Positions 23,159-31,304 of a DNA stretch of 58,783 nt are shown here, piece after piece. A program made the translations under genes and the position numbers. The notes beneath the pieces were generated by a model. The model saw only the letters and a program-made list of their open reading frames with translations, searched no databases and was not told where the DNA came from. Each line of letters begins with the position of its first letter. The stretch's first letter is position 1. The stretch comes from Cupriavidus sp. WGlv3 (GTDB lineage Bacteria > Pseudomonadota > Gammaproteobacteria > Burkholderiales > Burkholderiaceae). The DNA is taken from assembly GCF_023952475.1 (NCBI RefSeq), contig NZ_JALHRX010000025.1:1-58783 (forward strand), given 5' to 3'.

Positions 23159-25321
23159 ATGGATATACAGTTGGCGCCAGCCATTTCCGAGCCTTTCCTG
23201 CCCGCCCCGCCCGTGACCCTGGACCTTGCCCCCACCGCCGCATCCCCTGAAGCTGCCGCGCCTGTAGCCGAAGCGCTCCCCGCCTACCTGTCCCGGCTCA
23301 ACCCGGAGCAGCGCGCCGCGGTCGAGCACGGCAGCGAGGCGCCGCTGCTGATCATCGCCGGCGCCGGCTCGGGCAAGACCAATACGCTGGCGCACCGGGT
23401 CGCGCACCTGGTGCTGGGCGGCGCCGATCCGCGCCGCATCCTGCTGCTGACGTTCTCGCGCCGCGCCGCCGCCGAGATGGGCCGGCGCGTCGAGCGCATC
23501 GTCGACCAGGCGCTCGGCACCAGCACCGGCGCCGGGCGCGCGGCGCTGCAGTGGTCCGGCACCTTCCACGCCATCGGCGCGCGGCTGCTGCGCGAATATG
23601 CCGAGACCCTGGGCCTGTCGCCCGCCTTCACCATCAGCGACCGCGGCGATTCCGCCGACCTGATGCACGTGGTGCGCCACGACCTGGGCCTGTCCGAGAC
23701 CGCCAGCCGCTTCCCGAAGAAGGAAACCTGCCTGTCCATCTATTCGCGCGTGGTCAACACCCAGGCGCCGCTGGAAGACGTGCTCAGGCAGCAGTTCCCA
23801 CGCTATGCGATGTGGGCCGACGCGCTGCGCACGCTGTTCGCCGGCTATGTCGAGGCCAAGCAGAAACAGCACGTGCTCGACTACGACGACCTGCTGCTGT
23901 ACTGGGCGCAGGCCATGGCCGAGCCCGCCATCGCGCACGACATGGGCGCGCGCTTCGACCATATCCTGGTCGACGAATACCAGGACACCAACGCGCTGCA
24001 GGCCTCGATCCTGCTGGCGCTGCGGCCCGATGGCCGCGGCCTGACCGTGGTCGGCGACGACGCGCAGTCGATCTACGCCTTCCGCGGCGCCACGGTGCGC
24101 AATATCCTGGATTTCCCCGCGCAGTTCACGCCGGCGGCGCAGCAGGTCACGCTGTCGCAGAACTACCGCTCGACCCAGCCTATCCTGCAGGCCGCCAACG
24201 CGGTGATCGGCCTCGCCGCCGAACGCTATACCAAGGACCTGTGGTCCGAGCGCCAGTCAGCCGAGAAACCCGGCGTGATCGTGGTCAACGACGAGGCCGA
24301 CCAGGCCCGTTTCGTGGTCGAGCAGGTGCTGACGCGGCGCGAGGCCGGCCTGGCGCTGATGGCGCAGGCGGTGCTGTTCCGCGCCGCCGACCACAGCGCG
24401 CAGGTCGAGATCGAGCTGGCGCGGCGCAATATCCCGTTCGTGAAATTCGGCGGCCTCAAGTTCCTGGAATCGACCCACGTCAAGGACGTGCTGGCGGTGG
24501 TGCGCTGGCTGGAGAACCCGCGCGACCGCATGGCGGGCTTCCGCACGCTGCAACTGCTGCCCGGCATCGGCCCCAAGACCGCGGCGCGCGTGCTCGATGC
24601 CATGGCGCTGGCGACCGAGCCGCTGTTCTCGCTGCAGGAATTCGAGCCGCCGCCGGCCGCCGCGCCGGCGTGGGCCGATCTGCTGGGGCTGGCGCGCGCG
24701 CTGATGGCGCCGACCTCGCCATGGCCGTCCGAATTCGAGCAGGTGCTGGCCTGGTATACGCCGCACCTGGAACGCCTGCACGACGATGCCCCCGCGCGCC
24801 AGGCCGACCTGCAGCAGCTGGAGCGCATCGCCGCCACCTATGGCGCGCGCGAGCGCTTCCTGACCGAGCTGACGCTGGACCCGCCCAGTGCCTCCAGCGA
24901 TGAATCCGGCGTACCCTCGCGCGATGAGGACTACCTGATCCTGTCGACCATCCATTCGGCCAAGGGCCAGGAGTGGAAGGCGGTCTATGTGCTCAATGCC
25001 GTCGACGGCTGCATGCCGAGCGACCTGGCCACCGGCACCACCGAAGAGATCGAGGAAGAGCGGCGGCTGCTGTATGTGGCGATGACGCGGGCCAGGGACC
25101 ACCTCGATGTCATCGTGCCGCAGCGGTTCTATGTGCACCAGCAGGTGGGCTTCGGTGACCGGCATGTCTATGCGTCGCGCACGCGGTTCTTGCCGAACCG
25201 GGTGATGCCAAACTTCTACAGCCGCTCGTGGCCGCCGCCGCCGATGCCGGGGGAAGGCGCGGTCAAACCCGCGCTGGCGCCGGTGGACCTGGCCAGTCGG
25301 ATGCGGAATATGTGGCGGTGA
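23159..25321 (+). CDS. UvrD/Rep-family ATP-dependent DNA helicase
   Basis: 720 residues. SF1A helicase motifs in order: the Q-motif LNPEQRAAVEHGS, Walker A IAGAGSGKTNTL (68-74), DEYQDTN, VGDDAQSIYAFRGA, LSQNYRST, a C-terminal TIHSAKGQEWKAVYVLNAVDGCMPS and EEERRLLYVAMTRARDHL. It should unwind DNA 3'-5' in repair or replication restart. The first ~45 residues before the core are Pro/Ala-rich and absent from E. coli Rep and UvrD. The ATG at 23159 is the last before this segment. The frame stays open nearly 1 kb further upstream, but only as an antiparallel shadow of high GC. It converges with rlmI. Confidence 0.93.
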   Translation: MDIQLAPAISEPFLPAPPVTLDLAPTAASPEAAAPVAEALPAYLSRLNPEQRAAVEHGSEAPLLIIAGAGSGKTNTLAHRVAHLVLGGADPRRILLLTFSRRAAAEMGRRVERIVDQALGTSTGAGRAALQWSGTFHAIGARLLREYAETLGLSPAFTISDRGDSADLMHVVRHDLGLSETASRFPKKETCLSIYSRVVNTQAPLEDVLRQQFPRYAMWADALRTLFAGYVEAKQKQHVLDYDDLLLYWAQAMAEPAIAHDMGARFDHILVDEYQDTNALQASILLALRPDGRGLTVVGDDAQSIYAFRGATVRNILDFPAQFTPAAQQVTLSQNYRSTQPILQAANAVIGLAAERYTKDLWSERQSAEKPGVIVVNDEADQARFVVEQVLTRREAGLALMAQAVLFRAADHSAQVEIELARRNIPFVKFGGLKFLESTHVKDVLAVVRWLENPRDRMAGFRTLQLLPGIGPKTAARVLDAMALATEPLFSLQEFEPPPAAAPAWADLLGLARALMAPTSPWPSEFEQVLAWYTPHLERLHDDAPARQADLQQLERIAATYGARERFLTELTLDPPSASSDESGVPSRDEDYLILSTIHSAKGQEWKAVYVLNAVDGCMPSDLATGTTEEIEEERRLLYVAMTRARDHLDVIVPQRFYVHQQVGFGDRHVYASRTRFLPNRVMPNFYSRSWPPPPMPGEGAVKPALAPVDLASRMRNMWR

Positions 25322-25373
25322 GGTTCAACGTTCCCCCGGTGTGCAAAGGCTGTCGCAGCTCCGGATCGCAGCG

Positions 25374-26570
25374 TTACGCCACCTTCTCCAGCAGCAACCC
25401 CTTCAAATACTCCCCTTCCGGGAACGCCGCCAGCATCGGATGATCGGTTCCCGCCGACAGCCTGCGCAGGATGCGCGCATCCGCGCGCGCATCGGTCACC
25501 GCGCCGGCCACGATCTTCTGGAACAGCTCCATGCTGATCGCGCCCGAGCAAGAGTACGTGAACAGCAGCCCGCCCGGGCGCAGCAACTGCGTGCCGACCA
25601 GGTTGATTTCCTTGTAGGCGCGCGCGGCGCGGTCGATATGCTGGGCCGACGGCGCGAACTTGGGCGGGTCCAGCACGATCAGGTCGAAGTGGCGGCCCTC
25701 GGCGCGGAATTCGCGCAGCGACTTGAACACGTCGGCGTCGAGCCAGGTCGCGCGCTCCGGATCGAAACCGTTCAGCGCGACGTTGCCCGCGGCGATCTTC
25801 AGCGCCTCGCCGGATGAATCGATCGACGTCACCGCCTTGGCGCCGCCGCGCAGCGCGGCCAGCGAGAAGCCGCCGGTATAGCAGAAGCAGTTGAGCACCT
25901 CGCGCCCTTCGGCGAGGTCACCGACCAGCTTGCGGTTGTCGCGCTGGTCGACATAGAAGCCGGTCTTGTGGCCGTTGCGCACGTCGACGTAATAGCGCAC
26001 GCCGTGCTCGGTCACTGACAGCGCCGGGTCGGGCTCGGCGCCGGCGAGCACGCCGGTCACCAGCTCCAGGCCCTCGCGCTGGCGCACCGCGGCGTCGGAG
26101 CGCTCATAGACGTTGGGGCAGCCGGTTTCCTTGACCAGCGCCTGCACGATCGCGGTCTTCCATTGCTCGACGCCCGCCGAGTTGAACTGGCACACCAGCT
26201 GGCCCGCGGCGCCGTTGCCGTAGTAGTCGACGATCAGGCCGGGCAGCCGGTCCGATTCGCCGAAGATCAGCCGCACCGCGTCGCTGTCTTGCACCCACTG
26301 GCGCCGGTAGGCAATGGCCGCGGCCACGCGGCGCTTGAACAGGGCGTGGTCGACCGGCTCGTTCTCGTCGAAGGTCCACACGCGCGCGCGGATCTGCGAT
26401 TCGGGGCTGTAGGCGGCCTTGGCCAGGAAGCGGCCGTCGGCGGCGCGCACGATCACGGTGGCGCCCGGCTCGCAGCGGCCTTCGGTGGTGGCGATGCCGG
26501 TGGCATAGATCCACGGGTGGCGGCGCAGCAGGGATTTTTCCTTGCCGGGTTTCAGGGTGATGGTGTTCAT
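25374..26570 (-). CDS. rlmI: 23S rRNA m5C1962 methyltransferase RlmI-type
   Basis: 398 residues. An N-terminal PUA-like domain (KPGKEKSLLRRHPWIYATGI) is followed by an SAM-binding Rossmann domain (NCFCYTGGFSLAALRGGAKAVTSID) and the catalytic motif LIVLDPPKFAPS. The cysteine in FTYSCSGAIS is the likely nucleophile. It methylates C5 of a cytosine in the large-subunit rRNA. The gene's 5' side holds a cluster of extragenic palindromes (26628-26749) that separates it from the YbeD-type gene transcribed in the same direction. Confidence 0.93.
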   Translation of the reverse strand: MNTITLKPGKEKSLLRRHPWIYATGIATTEGRCEPGATVIVRAADGRFLAKAAYSPESQIRARVWTFDENEPVDHALFKRRVAAAIAYRRQWVQDSDAVRLIFGESDRLPGLIVDYYGNGAAGQLVCQFNSAGVEQWKTAIVQALVKETGCPNVYERSDAAVRQREGLELVTGVLAGAEPDPALSVTEHGVRYYVDVRNGHKTGFYVDQRDNRKLVGDLAEGREVLNCFCYTGGFSLAALRGGAKAVTSIDSSGEALKIAAGNVALNGFDPERATWLDADVFKSLREFRAEGRHFDLIVLDPPKFAPSAQHIDRAARAYKEINLVGTQLLRPGGLLFTYSCSGAISMELFQKIVAGAVTDARADARILRRLSAGTDHPMLAAFPEGEYLKGLLLEKVA

Positions 26571-26627
26571 GTTGGTATGGGAATTGGCATGCCGCAGCGG
26601 ACACGTTGCCAGGGCTGCGGAAGGCTA

Positions 26628-26749
26628 CCCTCTCCCGCCTGCGGGAGAGGGGTTGGGGGAGAGGGCAGGAGCTTCAGACGAAGTGAAGCGCGTCGGTATG
26701 CGCGCGCCTGCCCTCTCCCCCGGCCCCTCTCCCGCGCGCGGGAGAGGGG
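26628..26749. repeat. Paired extragenic palindromic repeat (copy A)
   Basis: Two hairpins: CCCTCTCCCGC ct GCGGGAGAGGG (26628-26651), and CCCCTCTCCCGC followed by gc and GCGGGAGAGGGG (26724-26749). Between them GGGGGAGAGGGCAGG and CCTGCCCTCTCCCCC pair as well, so the whole block can fold as one large cruciform. Same core palindrome as copies B (39799) and C (42034). Confidence 0.92.
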
Positions 26750-26781
26750 AGCAAACAGAGCGGGAAAGAAACGCCGGCGCG

Positions 26782-27090
26782 CTACAGCACCACCTTCACC
26801 ATCGGATGCGAAGTCAGCGCCCGGTACAGGTCGTCGAGCTGCTCGCGGCTGGTGACCCACACCGTCACGGTCAGGCCCAGGTAGTTGCCCTTGCTCGACG
26901 GGCGCATTTCCATCTTGCCGGCGTGGAAGTCGGGGTCGAACTCTTGCACCAGCGCGACGATGGCTTCGGCGAAGCCGTCCTGCATCGCGCCCATCACCTT
27001 GATCGGGAAATGGCTCGGGTATTCGATCAGCGACTGCTCCGGCGGGATCGCGCCGGGCTTGTTGCCGCTGCCTTGGTTGTCGGTCGTCAT
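26782..27090 (-). CDS. YbeD/UPF0250-family protein (DUF493)
   Basis: 102 residues. The domain core is IEYPSHFPIKVMGAMQDGFAEAIVALVQEFDPDF followed by SSKGNYLGLTVTVWVTSREQLDDLYRALTSHPMVKVVL, an ACT-like small regulator fold. In E. coli YbeD lies with the DD-carboxypeptidase dacA and lipB, and here too it is directly downstream of a DD-carboxypeptidase (61-base gap). Function unknown. The ATG at 27090 begins the normal sequence; a longer frame to 27132 has no support. Confidence 0.92.
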   Translation of the reverse strand: MTTDNQGSGNKPGAIPPEQSLIEYPSHFPIKVMGAMQDGFAEAIVALVQEFDPDFHAGKMEMRPSSKGNYLGLTVTVWVTSREQLDDLYRALTSHPMVKVVL

Positions 27091-27151
27091 CTCGGATTCT
27101 CCGGCGCCAGGCCGGCGCGCCGCGGGGCGCACCGGCTCGCGCGCATTCAGG

Positions 27152-28351
27152 TCACTTGCGCTTGAACCACAGGCGGATGGTGTCCCACAGGCGGCCGAAG
27201 AAGCCGGCCTCGGGCACCTCTTCCAGCGCCACCACCGGGAATTCGGCCACCTTGCTGGTGCCGTCCATCAACTTGACCATGCCCACCTGCTGGCCCGCCG
27301 AGATCGGCGCGATCAGCAGTTCCTGGCGCTCCAGCACCGGCTTCAGGCGCCCGCCGGTACCCTTGGGCACGGTGACGAAGGTCTCGTTCTGCACGCCGAT
27401 CTTGACCGTGCCGCTCTTGCCCTTGTAGATGTCCGGCGTGGCCAGCACCTGGCCCTTGTCGTACAGGCGCAGCGCGTCGAAGAACTGGAAGCCGTAGTTG
27501 AGGATCTTCAGGCTTTCCTGGGTGCGCACCTGTTCGGTGGTGGTGCCGATCACGATCGAAATCAGGCGGCGCGAGCCGTCCGGCACGTTGGCCAGCGGCC
27601 GCTTGGCCGAAGAGATCAGGCAATAGCCGGCGGACTTGGTGTGGCCGGTCTTGACGCCGTCGACGGTCGAGTCGATGTACAGCAGGCGGTTGCGGTTGGG
27701 CTGCCTGATCTTGTTATAGGTGAACTCCTTCTGCGAGTACATGCTGTAGTACTCGGGGAAGTCCTTGATCAGGCGCGTGGTCAGCGTCGCCAGGTCGACC
27801 GCGGTGGTGTAGTGGTTAGGGTCGGGGATGCCGTCGGTATTGGTGAAGTGGGTGTTCTTCATGCCCATGCGCTGGGCCTCGCGGTTCATCATCGCGACGA
27901 AGCCCTCTTCCGAGCCGCCGACGGCCTCGGCCAGCGCCAGCGCGGCGTCGTTGCCCGACTGCACGATCAGGCCCAGCAGCAGGTCTTGCACCGTGACCGG
28001 CTTGTTGGGCTCGATGAACATGCGTGACTCATCGCTTTTGACCTTGAGCACCAGATTGGTCGGCACCACCGCCTGGTCCAGCGTCAGGCGCTTTTCCTTG
28101 AGTGCCTCGAACGCCAGGTAGGCGGTCATCAGCTTGGTCAGCGAGGCCGGCTCGATGCGCGCATCGGCATTCTGCGAGGCCAGTGCCTGGCCGCTGGTGA
28201 CGTCATACAGCATCCACGACTTGGCTGCGACCTGCGGCATCGGCACGCCCTGCGCCAGCACGGCGGCGGGCGCGGTAGCCAGCACGATGGCGGCGGCGAT
28301 GGCGGCGGGAGCAAAGGCGGACGAAAGGCGTGTCGTGGCTCGATTCAGCAT
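27152..28351 (-). CDS. dacC: D-alanyl-D-alanine carboxypeptidase (penicillin-binding protein 5/6 type)
   Basis: 399 residues with a signal peptide (cut near AVLAQ). The three serine-DD-peptidase motifs are S70-LTK73, S131-GN and K233-TG, with usual spacing. The C-terminal PBP5-like domain ends in an amphipathic anchor (FGRLWDTIRLWFKRK) that holds the enzyme to the outer face of the inner membrane. It trims the terminal D-Ala of peptidoglycan pentapeptide. The neighbour YbeD is conserved in many genomes. The exact paralog name (dacA or dacC) cannot be fixed from sequence alone. Confidence 0.94.
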   Translation of the reverse strand: MLNRATTRLSSAFAPAAIAAAIVLATAPAAVLAQGVPMPQVAAKSWMLYDVTSGQALASQNADARIEPASLTKLMTAYLAFEALKEKRLTLDQAVVPTNLVLKVKSDESRMFIEPNKPVTVQDLLLGLIVQSGNDAALALAEAVGGSEEGFVAMMNREAQRMGMKNTHFTNTDGIPDPNHYTTAVDLATLTTRLIKDFPEYYSMYSQKEFTYNKIRQPNRNRLLYIDSTVDGVKTGHTKSAGYCLISSAKRPLANVPDGSRRLISIVIGTTTEQVRTQESLKILNYGFQFFDALRLYDKGQVLATPDIYKGKSGTVKIGVQNETFVTVPKGTGGRLKPVLERQELLIAPISAGQQVGMVKLMDGTSKVAEFPVVALEEVPEAGFFGRLWDTIRLWFKRK

Positions 28352-28415
28352 GTTTCTGTTTTTCCGACGGTAAAAAGGTGGCGTGGGAAATTCCGGGATG
28401 GCGGGCGTGCCGGCC

Positions 28416-29057
28416 TTACCGGTCCCACGCATTGACGACGAGCTGCTTGATCAGGTGCAGCTTGCGGTGAAAGAAATGGTCGGCGCCGGGGATCACGATC
28501 ACCGGCAGCTCCTGCGGGCGGGCCCAGTCGAACACGCTGGCCAGCGGCACGGTGTCGTCCTGTTCGCCATGGATGACGATGGTGTCGGCCGGCACCTGCG
28601 CGACTTCCCAGCGGCTGGCGGCGGTGCCAACCAGCACCAGGCGCTGCACCGGCGTGCCGGCCTCGGCCAGGCGCCGCGCCACATGGGTGCTGACGAAGCT
28701 GCCGAACGAGAACCCGCCCAGCACCAGCGGCAGCGTCGCGGCCTGCGCCGACCACGCGGTCTGCTGGCGCATCCAGGCCGCCACGGCGAGCAGGTCGTCC
28801 TGTTCGCCGATGCCGTTGTCATGCTCGCCGGCGGTCGCGCCGACACCGCGGAAGTTGGGGCGCACGGTGGCATAGCCCAGCTGCACGAAGGCGCGTGCCA
28901 GCGTCTGCGCGACCTTGTTGTCCTTGGTGCCGCCAAACAGCGGATGCGGATGTGCCACCAGCGCCAGGCCTCGGAGCTCGCCTTGCGGCAGGTCCACCGA
29001 CACGTCGATCGCGCCGACGGGGCCGGCGATGGAAATTACCTGGGTATGCGCGTTCAT
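28416..29057 (-). CDS. Alpha/beta hydrolase, CocE/dienelactone-hydrolase-like small family
   Basis: 213 residues. Elements: VAHPHPLFGGTKDNKVAQTLARAF (oxyanion region), RPNFRGVGATAGEHDNG, nucleophile elbow LGGFSFGSFV (Ser), acidic residue HGEQDDTVPL, and the histidine in IPGADHFFHRKL. All catalytic parts are present. Small hydrolases with HPHPLxGG are common in beta-proteobacteria; substrate is unknown. The ATG at 29057 is preferred because the longer frame adds non-conserved sequence. The next gene upstream codes for a 2Fe-2S protein in the same direction. Confidence 0.88.
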   Translation of the reverse strand: MNAHTQVISIAGPVGAIDVSVDLPQGELRGLALVAHPHPLFGGTKDNKVAQTLARAFVQLGYATVRPNFRGVGATAGEHDNGIGEQDDLLAVAAWMRQQTAWSAQAATLPLVLGGFSFGSFVSTHVARRLAEAGTPVQRLVLVGTAASRWEVAQVPADTIVIHGEQDDTVPLASVFDWARPQELPVIVIPGADHFFHRKLHLIKQLVVNAWDR

Positions 29058-29212
29058 AGGGCGGTCTGGGGCAATCAGGAGGCCGGCTGGCTCAGGTGGG
29101 AAACTCTGGCGGGAAATCCCGGGGCAAAAAATGAAAAAACCGTCCGGCGTGCGGGCGGCGGGGTCTGGCATCGGCGCTGCGGCATCGGTAGCGCCGCGGA
29201 CTTCGTTCTCGT

Positions 29213-29533
29213 TCAGCGATCCACCATCAGCCGCTCGACCGGCTTGCCCTTGAGCAGATGGCTGTCGATGATTTCATCGATGTCATGCTCGTCGACATAG
29301 GTGTACCAGATGGCCTCGGGGTAGACCACCAGCACCGGGCCGAGTTCACAGCGGTTCAGGCAGCCCGCCTTGTTGATGCGCACGCGGCCTTCGCCGCCGG
29401 CGATGCCCAGTTCCTTGCAGCGCTTCTTGGCGTATTCCTGCATGGCCTTGGCGTTGTAATTGGCGCAGCAGTTCTCGCCGGCCTCGCGCTGGTTCAGGCA
29501 GAAAAAGACGTGGTGCTGGTAGTAGCTGCGCAT
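29213..29533 (-). CDS. Thioredoxin-like [2Fe-2S] ferredoxin-domain protein
   Basis: 106 residues. Cysteines are at FFCLNQREAGENCC and INKAGCLNRCELGP, the four-cysteine arrangement of the thioredoxin-fold [2Fe-2S] ferredoxins (also seen in the NuoE family). It begins MRSYYQHHVFFC, the family's usual start. An electron carrier of unknown partner. It stands 155 bases upstream of the hydrolase gene. Confidence 0.9.
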   Translation of the reverse strand: MRSYYQHHVFFCLNQREAGENCCANYNAKAMQEYAKKRCKELGIAGGEGRVRINKAGCLNRCELGPVLVVYPEAIWYTYVDEHDIDEIIDSHLLKGKPVERLMVDR

Positions 29534-29735
29534 GCGTACGGTGTGATGACGGCCCCGGACGGCGGCACGGCCCGGACGGCATTGAACGGAAGCTCAGAAT
29601 TATACGGCGTTGCGAGCGCCGGGCCGCGATATGCGGCAGCTTTGCGCGCACCGCCATGCAGCCCGGGCCCCTGCCAGGTGGCGCCTCGCGCACCCTGTGC
29701 CCGCCCGCCATTCCGGATCGCCGGATCCGCGCCGT

Positions 29736-29757
29736 CCGGGATTCCGGAATCCCGGAG
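29736..29757. promoter_or_regulatory. Perfect palindrome upstream of dctA, likely activator site
   Basis: TCCGGGATTCC is followed immediately by its reverse complement GGAATCCCGGA, a 22-bp perfect palindrome. Just upstream (29713-29729) are further CCGGAT-type half-sites. The palindrome centre is about 89 bases before the -12 element of the sigma-54 promoter, normal for an enhancer-binding protein. DctD, encoded two genes downstream, is the natural candidate. The rest of 29534-29821 shows nothing coding. Confidence 0.65.
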
Positions 29758-29821
29758 GCCCGGCGCCCGGTCGCGGACAGCCTTTCCTTGTGAATCAACC
29801 AGTTAGCAATACCGGTTGGAC

Positions 29822-29837
29822 TGGCATGCCGGTTGCG
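29822..29837 (+). promoter_or_regulatory. Sigma-54 promoter for dctA
   Basis: TGGCATG-CCGG-TTGCG matches the TGGCACG-N4-TTGCW consensus at all key positions, with GG at -24 and GC at -12 separated by exactly ten bases. It lies 87 bases upstream of the dctA start. Known biology: dctA of many bacteria is sigma-54 dependent and needs DctB-DctD, both present here. Confidence 0.85.
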
Positions 29838-29923
29838 AATTCCCGCCCCTGAACGCGCCGCAAGCGTGACGGCGCGCGCCCGCGCGGACCCGCCCGGGTA
29901 CGGTCAACACCGAGGACGACATC

Positions 29924-31225
29924 ATGAGGAAACCCTTCTACAAGATCCTGTACGTGCAGGTCCTGTTCGCCATCTGCGTCGGCATCCTGCTCGGCCACTT
30001 CTGGCCCGACACCGGCGTCGCCATGAAGCCGCTGGGCGATGGCTTCATCAAGCTGATCAAGATGATCATCGGCCCGATCATCTTCTGTACCGTGGTGACC
30101 GGCATTGCCGGCATGAGCGACATGAAGAAGGTCGGCCGCGTCGGCGGCAAGGCGCTGCTGTACTTCGAGGTGGTGTCGACCTTCGCGCTGCTGATCGGCC
30201 TGGGCGCCGCGCACCTGCTCAAGCCGGGCGTGGGCTTCAACATCGATCCCGCCACGCTCGACACCAAGGCCATCGCCCAGTACGTGTCAAAGGCGCACGG
30301 CCAGAGCACGGTCGAGTTCCTGATGCACATCATCCCCGACACCGTGTTCAGCGCCTTCGCCAACGGCGACATCCTGCAGATCCTGCTGGTGTCGCTGTTC
30401 TTCGGCGCCGCGCTGGCCGTGCTGGGCGAACGCGCCCGCATCGTGGTGCAGCTGATCGAGCAGGTCTCGAAGGTGTTCTTCCATATCGTCCACGTGATCA
30501 CCAAGGTGGCCCCGATCGGCGCCTTCGGCGCGATGGCGTTCACCATCGGCAAGTACGGCCTGGGCTCGCTGGTGCCGCTGCTCAAGCTGATCGGCACCTT
30601 CTACTTCACCGCCATCGTGTTCGTGCTGGTGGTGCTGGGTACGATCGCGCGCATGACCGGCTTCAGCATCGTGCGCTTTATCTCGTACATCAAGGAAGAG
30701 CTGCTGATCGTGCTCGGCACCAGCTCGTCCGAAGCCGCGCTGCCGCACATGATGGAAAAGCTGGAGAAGCTGGGCTGCTCCAAGTCGGTGGTGGGCCTGG
30801 TGGTGCCGACCGGCTACTCGTTCAACCTCGATGGCACCAACATCTACATGACGATGGCGGTGATCTTCATCGCCCAGGCCACCGGCATCGAGCTGACGCT
30901 GATGCAGCAGCTGACCATCCTGGCGGTGGCGATGATCACCTCCAAGGGCGCCAGCGGCGTGACCGGCTCGGGCTTCATCACGCTGGCGGCGACGCTGGCG
31001 GTGGTGCCGACCATCCCGGTGGCGGGCATGGTGCTGATCCTGGGCATCGACCGCTTCATGAGCGAGTGCCGCGCGCTGACCAACATCATCGGCAACGGCG
31101 TGGCCACGGTGGTGGTGTCGGCGTGGGAACGCGAGCTGGACCGCAAGCGCCTGGCGCGCGTGCTGCAGCACGGCGCCGGCGACGATGCCGACGCGCTTGG
31201 CGAAGCCGGCCAGCGCGCCGCCTGA
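29924..31225 (+). CDS. dctA: C4-dicarboxylate:cation symporter DctA
   Basis: 433 residues with the glutamate/dicarboxylate transporter fold: many hydrophobic segments, the serine-rich hairpin GTSSSEAALPHMMEKL, the NLDGTNIYMTMAVIF substrate site and the helical hairpin SKGASGVTGSGFI. It imports succinate, malate and fumarate with protons or sodium. GAGG eight bases before the ATG is the ribosome site. First gene of dctA-dctB-dctD, transcribed from a sigma-54 promoter at 29822. Confidence 0.96.
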   Translation: MRKPFYKILYVQVLFAICVGILLGHFWPDTGVAMKPLGDGFIKLIKMIIGPIIFCTVVTGIAGMSDMKKVGRVGGKALLYFEVVSTFALLIGLGAAHLLKPGVGFNIDPATLDTKAIAQYVSKAHGQSTVEFLMHIIPDTVFSAFANGDILQILLVSLFFGAALAVLGERARIVVQLIEQVSKVFFHIVHVITKVAPIGAFGAMAFTIGKYGLGSLVPLLKLIGTFYFTAIVFVLVVLGTIARMTGFSIVRFISYIKEELLIVLGTSSSEAALPHMMEKLEKLGCSKSVVGLVVPTGYSFNLDGTNIYMTMAVIFIAQATGIELTLMQQLTILAVAMITSKGASGVTGSGFITLAATLAVVPTIPVAGMVLILGIDRFMSECRALTNIIGNGVATVVVSAWERELDRKRLARVLQHGAGDDADALGEAGQRAA

Positions 31226-31304
31226 ACCGGCAACCCCTGCGCGGGCGGCTGCCCCGGCTTCGCGCCTGCGGGTATCATCGGCGCGACACCCCTCGCGCGC
31301 GCCG

